Below are positions 34,369-43,831 of a stretch of 44,284 nt of DNA, in pieces. A program made the position numbers and the translations under genes. The notes under the pieces are model-generated. The model was given only the letters and a program-made list of their open reading frames with translations, ran no database searches and was not told where the DNA came from. Where the stretch lies: positions 1 through 44,284 of the forward strand of contig SVFB01000008.1 in the NCBI GenBank assembly GCA_015057085.1, given 5' to 3'. Source of the DNA: Lachnospiraceae bacterium (GTDB lineage: Bacteria; Bacillota; Clostridia; Lachnospirales; Lachnospiraceae). Numbering within the stretch: the first letter of the stretch is position 1; each line of letters begins with the position of its first letter.

Positions 34369-36189
34369 AAAGCAATTCGTGATTATTTAACAGATGCCCC
34401 GCTCTTGTTTGATGGAGCTTTTGGAACTTTTTATTCACAAAAATATTTAACAGACATCACAGATTGTGAGGCCGAAAATATATATCATCCGGATCAAGTG
34501 AAGGAAGTGCATCGTGCTTATCTTCGTGCCGGTGCTAATGCAATCAAAACGAATACATTTAATGCATATAATCTTGATGAAGCCTTAGAGGCTAAGCAGG
34601 TGAAGGCTGCGATTAAGATTGCAAGAGAAGCAATCGAAGCAGAAAATCAAAACTCAGGTGCATATTTATTTGCGGACCTTGGACCGGCTCCGGGCGATTC
34701 AGATGAGATGAAGGAAGCACACTATCTGCGTCTTGTGGATTTATTCTTGCAGGAGAATGTGGAATGCTTTTTGTTTGAAACACTGTCTGAGAATGTAGGG
34801 TTGAAATCGGCAATCGAAAAGATCAGAGACGTCAATCCTGATGCCTTTATCATCTTATCCTACGCGGTACTGCCGGATGGATATTCCAGAGAAGGTCGGT
34901 ATTATCGCAATCTGATGAAGGAGATGCTTGAGAGCGGATTATGCGATGCAGTTGGATTTAATTGTGCGTCTTCGCCGAAGCATCTGGGCGTTTTATTAGA
35001 CCGGCTCCACACCAGACATATCGGTCGTATCAGTATGATGCCGAATGCCGGATATCCGGTGGTGCGCGGATTTAGATCATTTTTTGATGGAAGTGCCTCC
35101 TATTATGCAAAGCAGGTGGGAGAAATCGCGCGAAAGGGAGTGCGAATCCTTGGTGGATGCTGCGGTACTAACCCGGAATATATTGCAAATATAAGGGCCG
35201 AATTGGAACAGATTTCTTATCAACCAATGGACTTTTCTCGAGACATATACACTTCCGGAAAGCTTGCATGGGAAGATGAGGACAGACAGGTCAATAAATT
35301 GCATCTTTCCAATCGTTTGAGAACAAAGATGGAAGCCGGACAAAAAGTGATTGCAGTGGAGCTGGATTCTCCAAAGACTGCAGATATAAGTAAATTTATG
35401 GAATCTGCTGTTCGATTGCAAAAAGCCGGAATTGATACCATGACAATTGCAGATTGTCCGATTGCGGTAGCACGTATGGATTCTACTCTGCTGGCTTGCA
35501 AAATCAAGCGGGAATTAGATTTGGATGTAATTCCGCATCTGACCTGTCGCGATAGAAATACAAATGCGACCAAAGCGCTTTTGTTGGGGGCGCAGGCAGA
35601 GGGCATTCGCAATGTCCTTTTGATTACAGGTGATCCAATCCCTACAGCTCAGCGAGACGAGGTGAAGCAGGTTTATCAATTCAACTCCCGAAAACTGATG
35701 GGATATGTTTCTTCTTTAAACCAGGAATTATTTGAAGAAGAACCATTGAGCATTTTGGGAGCATTGAATGTAAATGCGGTGAATTTTGATATGGAACTAA
35801 AACGCGCGCATCAGAAGGTGGAGGAAGGATGTGTCGGCTTTTTGACACAGCCTGCCATGATAGAAGAAGCGATTGCAAATTTACGTCGGGCAAGGGAAAG
35901 CCTTGGCAATCAAATCTTTATGTTGGGCGGAATCATTCCGGTTATCAGCGAAAAGAACGGTCGCTTTATGAATGAAGAAATTAATGGTATCAAAATTCCG
36001 GAGGATATGATTGAAAGCTATGTGGGTGCAGACCGTGCAAAAGGTGAAGAACTTGGACGAATGTATTCCAAGCAAATCGCAAAAAAAATTGCTCCGTTTG
36101 TAGATGGCTTTTATCTGATGACTCCGTTTAATCGGATTGCTTTGATGGAATTAATTGTGTCTGATTTAAAAAACGAATTTTTCGCGTAA
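34366..36189 (+). CDS. Homocysteine S-methyltransferase / methylene-THF reductase fusion
   Basis: The 607-residue protein joins two enzymes. The N-terminal half (about 1-285) is a homocysteine methyltransferase fold with zinc ligands Cys200 (GFNCASSP), Cys265 and Cys266 (GGCCGTNP). The C-terminal half (about 320-605) is a MetF-like barrel (VIAVELDSPKTADI, HLTCRDRN, LITGDPIP) that reduces methylene-THF to methyl-THF. It sits right after metH, so it could both make the methyl donor and methylate homocysteine. Which methyl donor its N-terminal domain uses is unknown. Bifunctional proteins of this layout are known in Firmicutes. Confidence 0.93.
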   Translation: MKAIRDYLTDAPLLFDGAFGTFYSQKYLTDITDCEAENIYHPDQVKEVHRAYLRAGANAIKTNTFNAYNLDEALEAKQVKAAIKIAREAIEAENQNSGAYLFADLGPAPGDSDEMKEAHYLRLVDLFLQENVECFLFETLSENVGLKSAIEKIRDVNPDAFIILSYAVLPDGYSREGRYYRNLMKEMLESGLCDAVGFNCASSPKHLGVLLDRLHTRHIGRISMMPNAGYPVVRGFRSFFDGSASYYAKQVGEIARKGVRILGGCCGTNPEYIANIRAELEQISYQPMDFSRDIYTSGKLAWEDEDRQVNKLHLSNRLRTKMEAGQKVIAVELDSPKTADISKFMESAVRLQKAGIDTMTIADCPIAVARMDSTLLACKIKRELDLDVIPHLTCRDRNTNATKALLLGAQAEGIRNVLLITGDPIPTAQRDEVKQVYQFNSRKLMGYVSSLNQELFEEEPLSILGALNVNAVNFDMELKRAHQKVEEGCVGFLTQPAMIEEAIANLRRARESLGNQIFMLGGIIPVISEKNGRFMNEEINGIKIPEDMIESYVGADRAKGEELGRMYSKQIAKKIAPFVDGFYLMTPFNRIALMELIVSDLKNEFFA

Positions 36190-36206
36190 ACACAGATGTG
36201 TTTTTT
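36188..36206 (+). terminator. Short terminator of the methionine cluster
   Basis: AAACAC (36188-36193) pairs with GTGTTT (36198-36203), followed by three more T residues. The stem is only six pairs, so efficiency may be modest. Confidence 0.55.
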
Positions 36207-36218
36207 CTTACGAAACCC

Positions 36219-36247
36219 TTGTTAGTATGGTACTAAAGTGCTAAAAT
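36219..36247 (+). promoter_or_regulatory. Promoter with embedded dyad before the chemoreceptor gene
   Basis: TTGTTA (36219-36224) and TAAAAT (36242-36247) are 17 bases apart and fit a sigma-A promoter. A perfect dyad TTAGTA-TGG-TACTAA (36222-36236) overlaps the -35 box and spacer, a repressor-like position. A weak hairpin (36265-36270 with 36283-36288) follows in the leader. A sigma-28 type reading (TAAT, 16 bases, CGGATATA) is possible but poorer. Confidence 0.5.
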
Positions 36248-36336
36248 AATAACTGTCAATTCTATTCGGATATACAATGTTGTCCGAAAAGAAAATAATA
36301 TTTGAATCGGTTTCGCACTGATTCGAAGGGGGAAAA

Positions 36337-38406
36337 ATGGGTAAGAAGACGAATGCAAGCAAAAAAAAGCGAGGAAGTGGCGTTAAGATTAGCGTCAAAC
36401 TGTTAGCAACAGTATTTATTGTATTAGTAGCTATTTTGACGATTAATACATTTGTTGCTACACAAACTGTTCGAACCAAAATCACACAGGAAGAGCAAGA
36501 GACTTTGATTCAAGCCGCAACCGAAAAGGCAAATGCCATGGAGCAGTATCTCGAGGATCAAAAATGTCTGGCAATGACATTGCGAAATGATGCAACCTAT
36601 CTGGAAGCGGCAATGGCAGTTGCGCAAGGTCAGGCGTTTGATCCAAATGGACAGCAGACGGTTGCAAACAATCTGGCAAGCATATTTGAAAGCACAGGAA
36701 ATGTGTATGAAAATTTCTTTGTGACGGTAGGTACTCAGGGATATGCGGATTGTCTTGGCAATGCAACCTTGCATGATGTCGCAGAAGAAAACTTCTATAT
36801 TCAGTGCCAGGAAAACGGATATTATTTTGGTAATAACGTATCGCCTGTTACAGGCCGGCCTGTTTATGTAATCGCCTATGCGGTATACAATCCTAATGAT
36901 TCTTCACAGATGATAGGTTCCATCAATATGTCCATTGATATGGAATCCATGGGAGCTGGAATTATCGCATCAGATGAGTATGACATTACTGTGCTAGACA
37001 GCGCAGGTGTCATCATTGCTTCTAATAGAGAAGAAACAACCGATTACATTTTGAGTGATATGTCACAGGAACAGCCGGAAGGATATCAGAATATGATTGC
37101 AACAGGCTCAGGATGTAATTATCTAGATTTAAGAGCCTATGGCAAAGATGAGTCTTATCTTGCATACTATGTTTCAGATAATTTTATCGTGCAGGTGTCT
37201 GTATCTACTGCCTCAGTGAAAAAGAGTGCAAACGAGATGGCAATCAAGATGGCGACTATGGCAGCGGTTATGGCAGTAATTGCGCTTCTTATTTTGTTTG
37301 TAGTCATTACATGGATTGTCAGACCGCTTAAGATTGCAACAAAGGCTGTACAAAAACTCAGTCGTGATCTTGGAAACGGTCAAGGGGATCTAACGCATAA
37401 GATTTTGGTGAATTCACGAGATGAAATCGGAATCATGGTAAACGGTATTAATGATATGATGGATGCCATGAGCGGAATCATTTCTTCTGTTCAGACGACA
37501 ACAAACGGTGTTACCACCTCAAGTTCTGATATTAATTCACAGATTGAACGTGCGGAAATGGAAATCTCAAATGTTTCTTCTACTATGGAGCAAATGTCTG
37601 CCTCCAGCGAAGAAACCAGCGCTTCGCTGACACAGGTGCTGGTACAAGTAGACAATGTGGCCGGACTGGTGGAAGAAATGAACAAAACCAGTATCCAGAA
37701 TGCAGATTATGCGGAAGAGGTCGTACAAAAGGTAAAGCAGATTCAAGAGACCTCTATCGTAACCAGAGAAGAAGCAAATTCACACTTGCAGGAAGTTGCT
37801 GACCGCTTGAGAGAAAAAATTGCAAATGCAAAGCAGGTTGAGGAAATAGCAAATCTGACAGATGAGATTTTAAATATTACATCGCAGACCAATCTTCTTT
37901 CTCTGAATGCTTCGATTGAAGCAGCAAGAGCAGGAGAAGCCGGCAAGGGATTCGCAGTTGTGGCAGATGAGATTCGTCAGTTGGCCGATTCTTCAAAAGA
38001 GGCTGCAAATCGTATTCAGGATGTGACTGCAAGCGTAATAGTTGCAGTTGAAGATTTGGCAAATGAAGCCGGAAACGTGACGGAATTTATGGTACAGAAC
38101 AATGAGGAAACCCATAAAGAAACCGACGAACTAACAGAATCTTACAGTGATGATATTAGCAAGCTTGCAGATTCGATGTCCGGATTTAAGGAGAGCAGTG
38201 ATGTTATTCAAAACTCAATGGATGTCATTCGTGATGCAATTGATGCAGTCAACCGTGCAGCCGAGGAAACTGCAAATGGAATTACGAATGTTGCCCGTGC
38301 GACTATAGATTTAAGCGGAGAGTTGCAGCAGGTATTGGATCATGCGACAGATAATGTGGCGGAAACCACTTCGCTTTCTGCGGAAATCAATAAATTTAAG
38401 GTTTAA
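36337..38406 (+). CDS. Methyl-accepting chemotaxis protein
   Basis: The 689-residue receptor has a basic start, a first membrane helix (about 19-40), an extracellular sensor of about 265 residues with double-CACHE character, a second helix (about 306-328), a HAMP domain, and a long cytoplasmic coiled coil. The signalling tip [20 protein letters not shown] (about 517-537) is the conserved kinase-control hairpin. It implies that the organism has a chemotaxis system and probably flagella. The ligand is unknown. AGGGGG lies before the ATG. No che gene is adjacent. Confidence 0.94.
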   Translation: MGKKTNASKKKRGSGVKISVKLLATVFIVLVAILTINTFVATQTVRTKITQEEQETLIQAATEKANAMEQYLEDQKCLAMTLRNDATYLEAAMAVAQGQAFDPNGQQTVANNLASIFESTGNVYENFFVTVGTQGYADCLGNATLHDVAEENFYIQCQENGYYFGNNVSPVTGRPVYVIAYAVYNPNDSSQMIGSINMSIDMESMGAGIIASDEYDITVLDSAGVIIASNREETTDYILSDMSQEQPEGYQNMIATGSGCNYLDLRAYGKDESYLAYYVSDNFIVQVSVSTASVKKSANEMAIKMATMAAVMAVIALLILFVVITWIVRPLKIATKAVQKLSRDLGNGQGDLTHKILVNSRDEIGIMVNGINDMMDAMSGIISSVQTTTNGVTTSSSDINSQIERAEMEISNVSSTMEQMSASSEETSASLTQVLVQVDNVAGLVEEMNKTSIQNADYAEEVVQKVKQIQETSIVTREEANSHLQEVADRLREKIANAKQVEEIANLTDEILNITSQTNLLSLNASIEAARAGEAGKGFAVVADEIRQLADSSKEAANRIQDVTASVIVAVEDLANEAGNVTEFMVQNNEETHKETDELTESYSDDISKLADSMSGFKESSDVIQNSMDVIRDAIDAVNRAAEETANGITNVARATIDLSGELQQVLDHATDNVAETTSLSAEINKFKV

Positions 38407-38432
38407 ATCCAACTGAATTAGAACATAAATGG

Positions 38433-38467
38433 CAGCTGTCCGAAGTTACAATCGGACGGCTGTTTTT
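38433..38467 (+). terminator. Terminator of the chemoreceptor gene
   Basis: CAGCTGTCCGA (38433-38443) pairs with TCGGACGGCTG (38452-38462) with one wobble, followed by five T residues. Confidence 0.88.
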
Positions 38468-38504
38468 GTAAAAAGCAGAAGCAATCTAGTATTTGTGGGA
38501 CTTT

Positions 38505-38513
38505 TGGTATAAA
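38505..38513 (+). promoter_or_regulatory. Extended -10 promoter of the dehydrogenase/lipid kinase operon
   Basis: TGG-TATAAA matches the extended -10 pattern and lies about 40 bases before the 38554 start codon. No good -35 box is visible. Confidence 0.5.
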
Positions 38514-38553
38514 ATTAAAACATAATATGCGACAAAAACAGGGGGATCATGTA

Positions 38554-39666
38554 ATGGCGGAGACAAGACCATATGTAGATTGGAAATTAGTAAATGACTT
38601 TATGGTGGACGTATTTGAAAAATACGGTGTGCCAAGAGAAGATGCAATCATCTGTGCGGATGTGTTGCTGGAAAGCGACCGAAGAGGAATCGAGAGTCAC
38701 GGATGCAATCGCTTTAAGCCAATTTATTTAGACCGTATTAAGAAAGGCACACTGTTGCCGAAAACGGAAATAGAGATTATAAAAGATACGCCGACCACTG
38801 TTGTGATGGATGCCCATGATGGAATGGGTATGGTGGCAAGCCACAAGATGATGGAACTTTTAATCGAAAAGGCAAAGACCTATGGAATGGCAGGCGGCAC
38901 CATATATAATTCAACTCATTACGGAATTGCCGGCTATTGGTCAGGAATGGCTGCAAAGGCAGGCATGATTGGTGTGACAGGAACAAATGCCCGTCCGTCT
39001 GTGGCACCGACTTTTGGTGTAGAGCCGATGATGGGTACCAATCCTCTGACCTTTACGATGCCGACGGATGAGGAATTCCCGTTTAATTTAGATTGTGCAA
39101 CCTGCATCATGCAAAACGGCAAAATCGAATTCTATGAAAGACAGGGCAAATCCACTCCGGAGGGTTGCGTAATCGATGAGAACGGCGGGACTATGACAGA
39201 TTCGGGACAAATCCTTAAGGAAATGCGCGCAGGACATGCGGCACTGTTGCCATTGGGTGGACCTGGAGAAGAGACCGCCGGATATAAAGGATATGGATTT
39301 ACCACAGTTGTGGAAATTTTATCGGCTGCGCTTGCAGGAGGACCGTTTATGAAAGCGCTTAGCGGGGTAGGCGCTGCAGGAAATCCGCAGATGTATCATT
39401 TGGGTCACTTCTTCTTTGTGATTAATCCTGAATTTTTCATGGGGCTTGATACATTTAAAAAGACTGCAGGAGATATTTGCAGAGGCCTTCGTGCATCGAA
39501 GAAGGCACCGGGGGCAGAGCGGATTTATACCGCAGGAGAGAAGGAATATCTGGCTTGGCTTGACCGAAAGGATAAGGGTGTTCCGGTGGGAGAAGCTATC
39601 CAAAAAGAATTTATACAATTGAGAGACGAATGCGGTTTAACGCAGTATCGTTTCCCGTTTGAATAA
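38554..39666 (+). CDS. Malate/L-lactate (Ldh2-type) dehydrogenase family protein
   Basis: The 370-residue protein belongs to the NAD(P)-dependent Ldh2/malate-sulfolactate-ureidoglycolate dehydrogenase family, which is unrelated to classical lactate dehydrogenase. Typical segments are ESDRRGIESHGCNRF near the N terminus, STHYGIAGYW (near residue 120), and TNARPSVAPTFG. The substrate is a 2-hydroxy acid that cannot be fixed from sequence. I chose the ATG at 38554 because GGGGGA lies eight bases upstream; the frame opens at 38527. The next gene starts 26 bases later, so they may be co-transcribed. Confidence 0.88.
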   Translation: MAETRPYVDWKLVNDFMVDVFEKYGVPREDAIICADVLLESDRRGIESHGCNRFKPIYLDRIKKGTLLPKTEIEIIKDTPTTVVMDAHDGMGMVASHKMMELLIEKAKTYGMAGGTIYNSTHYGIAGYWSGMAAKAGMIGVTGTNARPSVAPTFGVEPMMGTNPLTFTMPTDEEFPFNLDCATCIMQNGKIEFYERQGKSTPEGCVIDENGGTMTDSGQILKEMRAGHAALLPLGGPGEETAGYKGYGFTTVVEILSAALAGGPFMKALSGVGAAGNPQMYHLGHFFFVINPEFFMGLDTFKKTAGDICRGLRASKKAPGAERIYTAGEKEYLAWLDRKDKGVPVGEAIQKEFIQLRDECGLTQYRFPFE

Positions 39667-39692
39667 GGTATGGCAGTGGGGTTAGTCGAACT

Positions 39693-41399
39693 ATGACAGA
39701 GTTACAATTGGTACAAATCTATATTGAGTCCTGGGCTGCCGTACTTTGTGGGGTTTTTGCAATCAGTCTCTTTTTGATTCGAAAGACAGAACCAAAGAGT
39801 ACCAAAATGTTGATGCTTTTAATCATCAATGTGGCAGTAAATCTGTGGAGTGATATGCTTGCCATCTATTTCCGCGGAAATGTGACGGAGGTGGGATATT
39901 ACGGCGTGCGTATAACAAACTATATCGCTTTTGCCACAAATGCACTTACTCCCGCACTTGCAATGCTTTTCGTCGTAGAAGCAATCAGGGATCACAAAGA
40001 GCAAATTACAGTGATGTGGGTCAGTGTCACAGGAGCGATTTCAACTGTTTCACTTCTGATTTTGACAATCTCTTTATTTGGTCATTTTATCTATTATTTT
40101 GATGAACAGAATTTTTATCACAGAGGCGAGTGGTTTTATCTGTCACAGGTGGGACCGGGATTGGTACTGTTGATGCTTGTGATATGTATTTTCCGATATC
40201 GGAAGGTCTTATCAAAAGGCGAAGTGGCAGTGATGATTGGATATATCATTTTGCCAATGTGCGCATTGTTGGTGCAGTATTGGTTTTATGGATTAAGCCT
40301 GATTAATATGGCAACCACTCTATCTGTTACATTAATGTTTGTATTGCGCATTACCTCCCGCTCGAAGACGATTCGGGAAGTTCGCGCGAGGATTCAGAGA
40401 GAAAATGCAATCAAGAAGTTGCGTCCGGAGGATCCGGAAGTAAGCGAGCGTATGAGAAAGGCTTCTCTCGGTAAAGGCAATATCAAACATATCTTTATCG
40501 TAAATCCGCTTGTAGTAGACCCAACCCAAATCGAAGAAATTCGTGCAATCATCGAAAAGATGCCGGAGCATGACTACTTTATATTCACCAGCCGAGCGAA
40601 GCAGTCAGAGTCGGATTTGGTAAAACAGATTCAGCATTATTTCGTGGATTATAAACTCCGCATTTATGTATGCGGCGGTTCCGGAACATTGCGCAATGTA
40701 CTAAGCGGAATCGAAGACTTATCAAAAGTAGAAGTTGGTTTCTATCCATGTGGGTTGACCAATGATTTCTTGAAATGCTTCGGAGAAGATGCCGAAAAAT
40801 TCACACATATAGAGAATCTGATTGACGGAACCACCATTGCGGTTGATTATATCAAATCCAATTATGGAATCGCTTTAAATTCCTTTTCGGTGGGACTTGA
40901 TACCAATGTGATGAAGGCGGTAGAGCATTTTAGAGCATTGAAATTTTTAAACTCCGGAGCACCGTATATACTCTCATTGTTCTGTGCAATTTTCACTTCG
41001 CGTATCAGAGAGTATCGTGTCGTTTTGGATGGAAAAGAATATATCGGAAAACGTTCTGAAGTTATATTTGGAAATGGAAGCTACATCGGAGGCGCTTTGC
41101 AATTTGCAAAGAAAGCCAATATTGCTGATGGAAGAGGAACTTATATTATCACAGACAACAAAAAGCGATTCGGACTTTTTCGTGCGGTGGTGGCATTGTT
41201 GCGCGGGGATGAAAGCGAATTGGAGAAGCAGGCATTGTTTGGATATGCGGAGAATGTGAAGATTTCCGCACTTGATCATAATGGAATGTATGTGGACTTC
41301 GATGGCGAATTGGAGTTCGGATATGAAGATTTTGAAGCACATATTGTGAGAAAAGGATTGCATTTCATAGTGCCGAAGGGGGTGGAGATTCATGCGTGA
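39693..41399 (+). CDS. 7TM protein fused to a diacylglycerol-kinase-like domain
   Basis: The 568-residue protein has about seven membrane helices in residues 1-225, with a YYFDEQNFYHRGEWF segment of a kind I associate with 7TM sensor modules of histidine kinases and GGDEF proteins in Clostridia. From about 265 to the end it has a YegS/DGK-like catalytic fold (KHIFIVNPLV, then the nucleotide loop, PCGLTND at 352-358, and a DGE motif at 537-539). Such domains phosphorylate lipids using ATP. The nucleotide loop reads GGSGT (328-332) where the family has GGDGT, so activity is uncertain. No strong ribosome site precedes the ATG. Its end overlaps the next gene by eight bases. Confidence 0.85.
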   Translation: MTELQLVQIYIESWAAVLCGVFAISLFLIRKTEPKSTKMLMLLIINVAVNLWSDMLAIYFRGNVTEVGYYGVRITNYIAFATNALTPALAMLFVVEAIRDHKEQITVMWVSVTGAISTVSLLILTISLFGHFIYYFDEQNFYHRGEWFYLSQVGPGLVLLMLVICIFRYRKVLSKGEVAVMIGYIILPMCALLVQYWFYGLSLINMATTLSVTLMFVLRITSRSKTIREVRARIQRENAIKKLRPEDPEVSERMRKASLGKGNIKHIFIVNPLVVDPTQIEEIRAIIEKMPEHDYFIFTSRAKQSESDLVKQIQHYFVDYKLRIYVCGGSGTLRNVLSGIEDLSKVEVGFYPCGLTNDFLKCFGEDAEKFTHIENLIDGTTIAVDYIKSNYGIALNSFSVGLDTNVMKAVEHFRALKFLNSGAPYILSLFCAIFTSRIREYRVVLDGKEYIGKRSEVIFGNGSYIGGALQFAKKANIADGRGTYIITDNKKRFGLFRAVVALLRGDESELEKQALFGYAENVKISALDHNGMYVDFDGELEFGYEDFEAHIVRKGLHFIVPKGVEIHA

Positions 41400-43170
41400 T
41401 CAAAGCTATTACATCGGCCGATTGATTTCCATAGTGCTGTACATGGCGCAAGGGTTGTTTACCACAATTAAAATGTTTACGGACAGAAATGTCCCGAATC
41501 CTGCAGCTGCGACAATCTTGATTTTCTGGCTGGTGACCTGTGTCATCATTATCAGACTGACGGAAGAACATGGAATGTCATCTTATGTATTTTGTGTATT
41601 TACATGTATCTCTTCTACCGTGATGGCTGTGGTGATGGCGTATTTGTACCGCTCCATCGTCCTTGTAATGATAGTATATATGGTGCAATGTCTGGCAGTC
41701 ATTTGCTTCAAACAACGGCGAAGTTGTCTGGTGATTGGATTTACTACTGCTTTTGCATTGGTTCAATTTGCAGTTTTGGATATCATGGGAATCTATTGCT
41801 TTATCAATTGGCTGGAATTCTGGTGCTGTCTGATTGCTGTACTGGTCAGCATGTGGGTGGCTTTTCACCAAATAGAAATTCTGCAGATCCAGGAAAAAAA
41901 GAATGAGATTAATCAAAAGGGCCTGGATGATATGCTTCACGTGGTTGAAGTTATGTGCGACGAAGCCCGTGATGCAACAAAAAGCAAATCGCAATTTCTT
42001 TCAAATATGTCTCATGAAATTCGTACTCCAATTAATTCGATGTTGGGGATGAACGAGATGATTTTGCGCGAATGCACGGATGAGCAGACAATTAAGTATG
42101 CCAGAAATATTGAAAGTTCCGGAAAGATGTTACTTTCACTGATTAATGATATTTTGGATTTCTCAAAGATTGAATCCGGAAAAATGGAAGTCATCTACAG
42201 TGACTATCGTCTCAGCACCATGCTAAATGACTTGACCAATATCATCGCGACCAGAATGCAGGAAAAGAAGTTGGATTTTTCTGTGGAGGTTGATCCGATG
42301 ACTCCAGAATGTCTTATGGGAGACGAGATTAAAATCAAGCAGATTGTCACAAACTTCCTGACAAATGCGGTTAAATACACTGATGAAGGAAGCGTGAAAT
42401 TGAAGGTCTATCCGGAGAATCGCAGAAAAGATGCCAATACCGCAATCTGTTTCGAGGTTATTGATACCGGACGTGGAATCAAGATGCAGGACCAGGAAGT
42501 GCTGTTTCATGCCTTTGAACGCGTGGATCAAAAGAAGAATCGCAGCATCGAAGGAACCGGTTTAGGCCTGGCCATTGCCAGCAATTTTACAGCGTTGATG
42601 GATGGCGAAATCGGTGTGGAAAGTGAATATGGAAAGGGCTCTGATTTCTATGTGAAGATTCCGCAGATTGTCACAAGCGGTGTGCAGATCGGAGAATATT
42701 CCTTCAATCAAAAGGCGCCAAAAGGTGAGCGAAGAAAGCATATGCCATGCTTTATCGCGCCGGATGTGAAATTATTGATTGTCGATGACAACGAGATGAA
42801 TTTGACAGTGGCTTCATTCCTCTTAAAGGAGAATCAGATGCAAATTACCACTGCAACAGGCGGCTGGCAATCGGTTGAACTGTTGCGACAGCAGCACTTC
42901 GACGCAGTATTGCTGGATCATATGATGCCTGAACTTGATGGAGTGGATGCACTTAAGATTATGAAAGCGGAAGGATTGGTGGTGAATACACCGGTGATTG
43001 CACTCACAGCAAATGCAGTATCTGGTGCAAGAGAAAAATATTTGGAAGCCGGCTTCTCGGACTATCTCTCTAAACCGATTGTGGGAAGAGATTTGGAAAA
43101 GCTTTTGATGCGCTGGCTCCCGCAGGATAAACTTCAAATCGTAGCAACGGAGGAAGACGCCGGGGCTTAG
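41392..43170 (+). CDS. Hybrid sensor histidine kinase with receiver domain
   Basis: The 592-residue protein has five or six membrane helices in residues 1-165, a coiled linker, then a kinase core: the phosphorylated His208 in NMSHEIRTPIN, an N box NFLTNAVKYTDEG, and ATP-lid motifs DTGRGI and GTGLGLAI. A receiver domain (about 460-585) follows with acceptor Asp509 in LLDHMMPELDG and Lys in SKP. No extracellular sensor is evident. No separate phosphotransfer protein or response regulator is nearby, so the output is unknown. GGTGGAG precedes the ATG. Overlap with the lipid-kinase gene suggests tight co-expression. Confidence 0.93.
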   Translation: MRDQSYYIGRLISIVLYMAQGLFTTIKMFTDRNVPNPAAATILIFWLVTCVIIIRLTEEHGMSSYVFCVFTCISSTVMAVVMAYLYRSIVLVMIVYMVQCLAVICFKQRRSCLVIGFTTAFALVQFAVLDIMGIYCFINWLEFWCCLIAVLVSMWVAFHQIEILQIQEKKNEINQKGLDDMLHVVEVMCDEARDATKSKSQFLSNMSHEIRTPINSMLGMNEMILRECTDEQTIKYARNIESSGKMLLSLINDILDFSKIESGKMEVIYSDYRLSTMLNDLTNIIATRMQEKKLDFSVEVDPMTPECLMGDEIKIKQIVTNFLTNAVKYTDEGSVKLKVYPENRRKDANTAICFEVIDTGRGIKMQDQEVLFHAFERVDQKKNRSIEGTGLGLAIASNFTALMDGEIGVESEYGKGSDFYVKIPQIVTSGVQIGEYSFNQKAPKGERRKHMPCFIAPDVKLLIVDDNEMNLTVASFLLKENQMQITTATGGWQSVELLRQQHFDAVLLDHMMPELDGVDALKIMKAEGLVVNTPVIALTANAVSGAREKYLEAGFSDYLSKPIVGRDLEKLLMRWLPQDKLQIVATEEDAGA

Positions 43171-43706
43171 CCCAGGGCGGTTCCACCGAGCAAACTGTGG
43201 ATAATCTCGTATAATTCGTCCTGGGAAAGCTTCTTTCCTTCGGTGATATAAACCTTCGCAATACCGAACAAACCGCAAGCAACAAATTCAGCTGCATACA
43301 TGCGTTGCTCCTCAGGGAGATTAGGCTGAAAACATACACAGTTAAAAAAAGTTTCAGAGAGGGACTTATGCATCATGTAAATGATATCGTTTTGGACGAG
43401 AAGCGTGAGGACCTCTTGTTTTTCGATAATATAATGTGTATATTCGTGGCTTAAATCTTCTAAAGAAAGATGCGGCTTCTTGCATTCTGCGCCGGGCTGA
43501 AACGAATTCTTGAAACATAATTCAAAAAGGATAATATTTTCTTTTGATTCAAAAATGGAATAGAATGTCTGACGTGAAACTCCTGCGGCTTTGCAAATCG
43601 CACTGATGCTAATATCAGAATACGGCGTTTCATGTAATAATTTCAAGAAAGCATCGGCGATATGTTTCTTGGAAGCAAGAGCAGTTTTGTTGGTTCCTTT
43701 GTACAT
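43167..43706 (-). CDS. TetR-family transcriptional regulator
   Basis: The 179-residue protein has the N-terminal TetR helix-turn-helix (residues about 8-55, SKKHIADAFLKLLHETPYSD, then ISAICKAAGVSRQTFYSIFESKENI). The remaining helices form a ligand domain that I cannot assign. GAAGGAG lies before its ATG on the minus strand. Its stop overlaps the stop of the hybrid kinase gene tail to tail. Two inverted repeats upstream suggest self-regulation. Confidence 0.92.
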   Translation of the reverse strand: MYKGTNKTALASKKHIADAFLKLLHETPYSDISISAICKAAGVSRQTFYSIFESKENIILFELCFKNSFQPGAECKKPHLSLEDLSHEYTHYIIEKQEVLTLLVQNDIIYMMHKSLSETFFNCVCFQPNLPEEQRMYAAEFVACGLFGIAKVYITEGKKLSQDELYEIIHSLLGGTALG

Positions 43707-43766
43707 TTGGAAATTCTCCTTCGTGGCAACAATATATAAAATAATTATAAATTTGTCGCCAAGAAC

Positions 43767-43780
43767 TTGACAAGTGTCAA
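43767..43780. promoter_or_regulatory. TetR operator candidate 1
   Basis: TTGACA-AG-TGTCAA is a perfect 6+6 base dyad. It lies in the transcribed leader of the TetR gene and includes the -35 box of the plus-strand promoter (43767-43795). Confidence 0.6.
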
Positions 43781-43795
43781 ATCTAGTATTATCAT
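43767..43795 (+). promoter_or_regulatory. Promoter of the candidate small RNA
   Basis: TTGACA (43767-43772) and TATCAT (43790-43795) are separated by 17 bases, a near-consensus sigma-A promoter. Transcription would begin near 43802. Confidence 0.6.
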
Positions 43796-43802
43796 CAATT
43801 AC

Positions 43803-43831
43803 ATCTTAGACAAATGTCTAAGTTTCGTCAA
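43803..43831 (-). promoter_or_regulatory. Promoter of the TetR gene
   Basis: Read on the minus strand, TTGACG (43831-43826) and TAAGAT (43808-43803) are 17 bases apart. Transcription would begin near 43796. The box overlaps the start region of the plus-strand transcript, so the two promoters probably exclude each other. Confidence 0.6.
43805..43822. promoter_or_regulatory. TetR operator candidate 2
   Basis: CTTAGACA-AA-TGTCTAAG is a perfect 8+8 base dyad. It covers the -10/spacer region of the TetR promoter and the first transcribed bases of the plus-strand transcript. The half-site resembles that of operator 1 (TWGACA). Confidence 0.7.

Noticed and set aside
36247-36274. Sigma-28 promoter for the chemoreceptor
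   Set aside because: TAAT with 16 bases to CGGATATA is a poor match compared with the sigma-A boxes just upstream.
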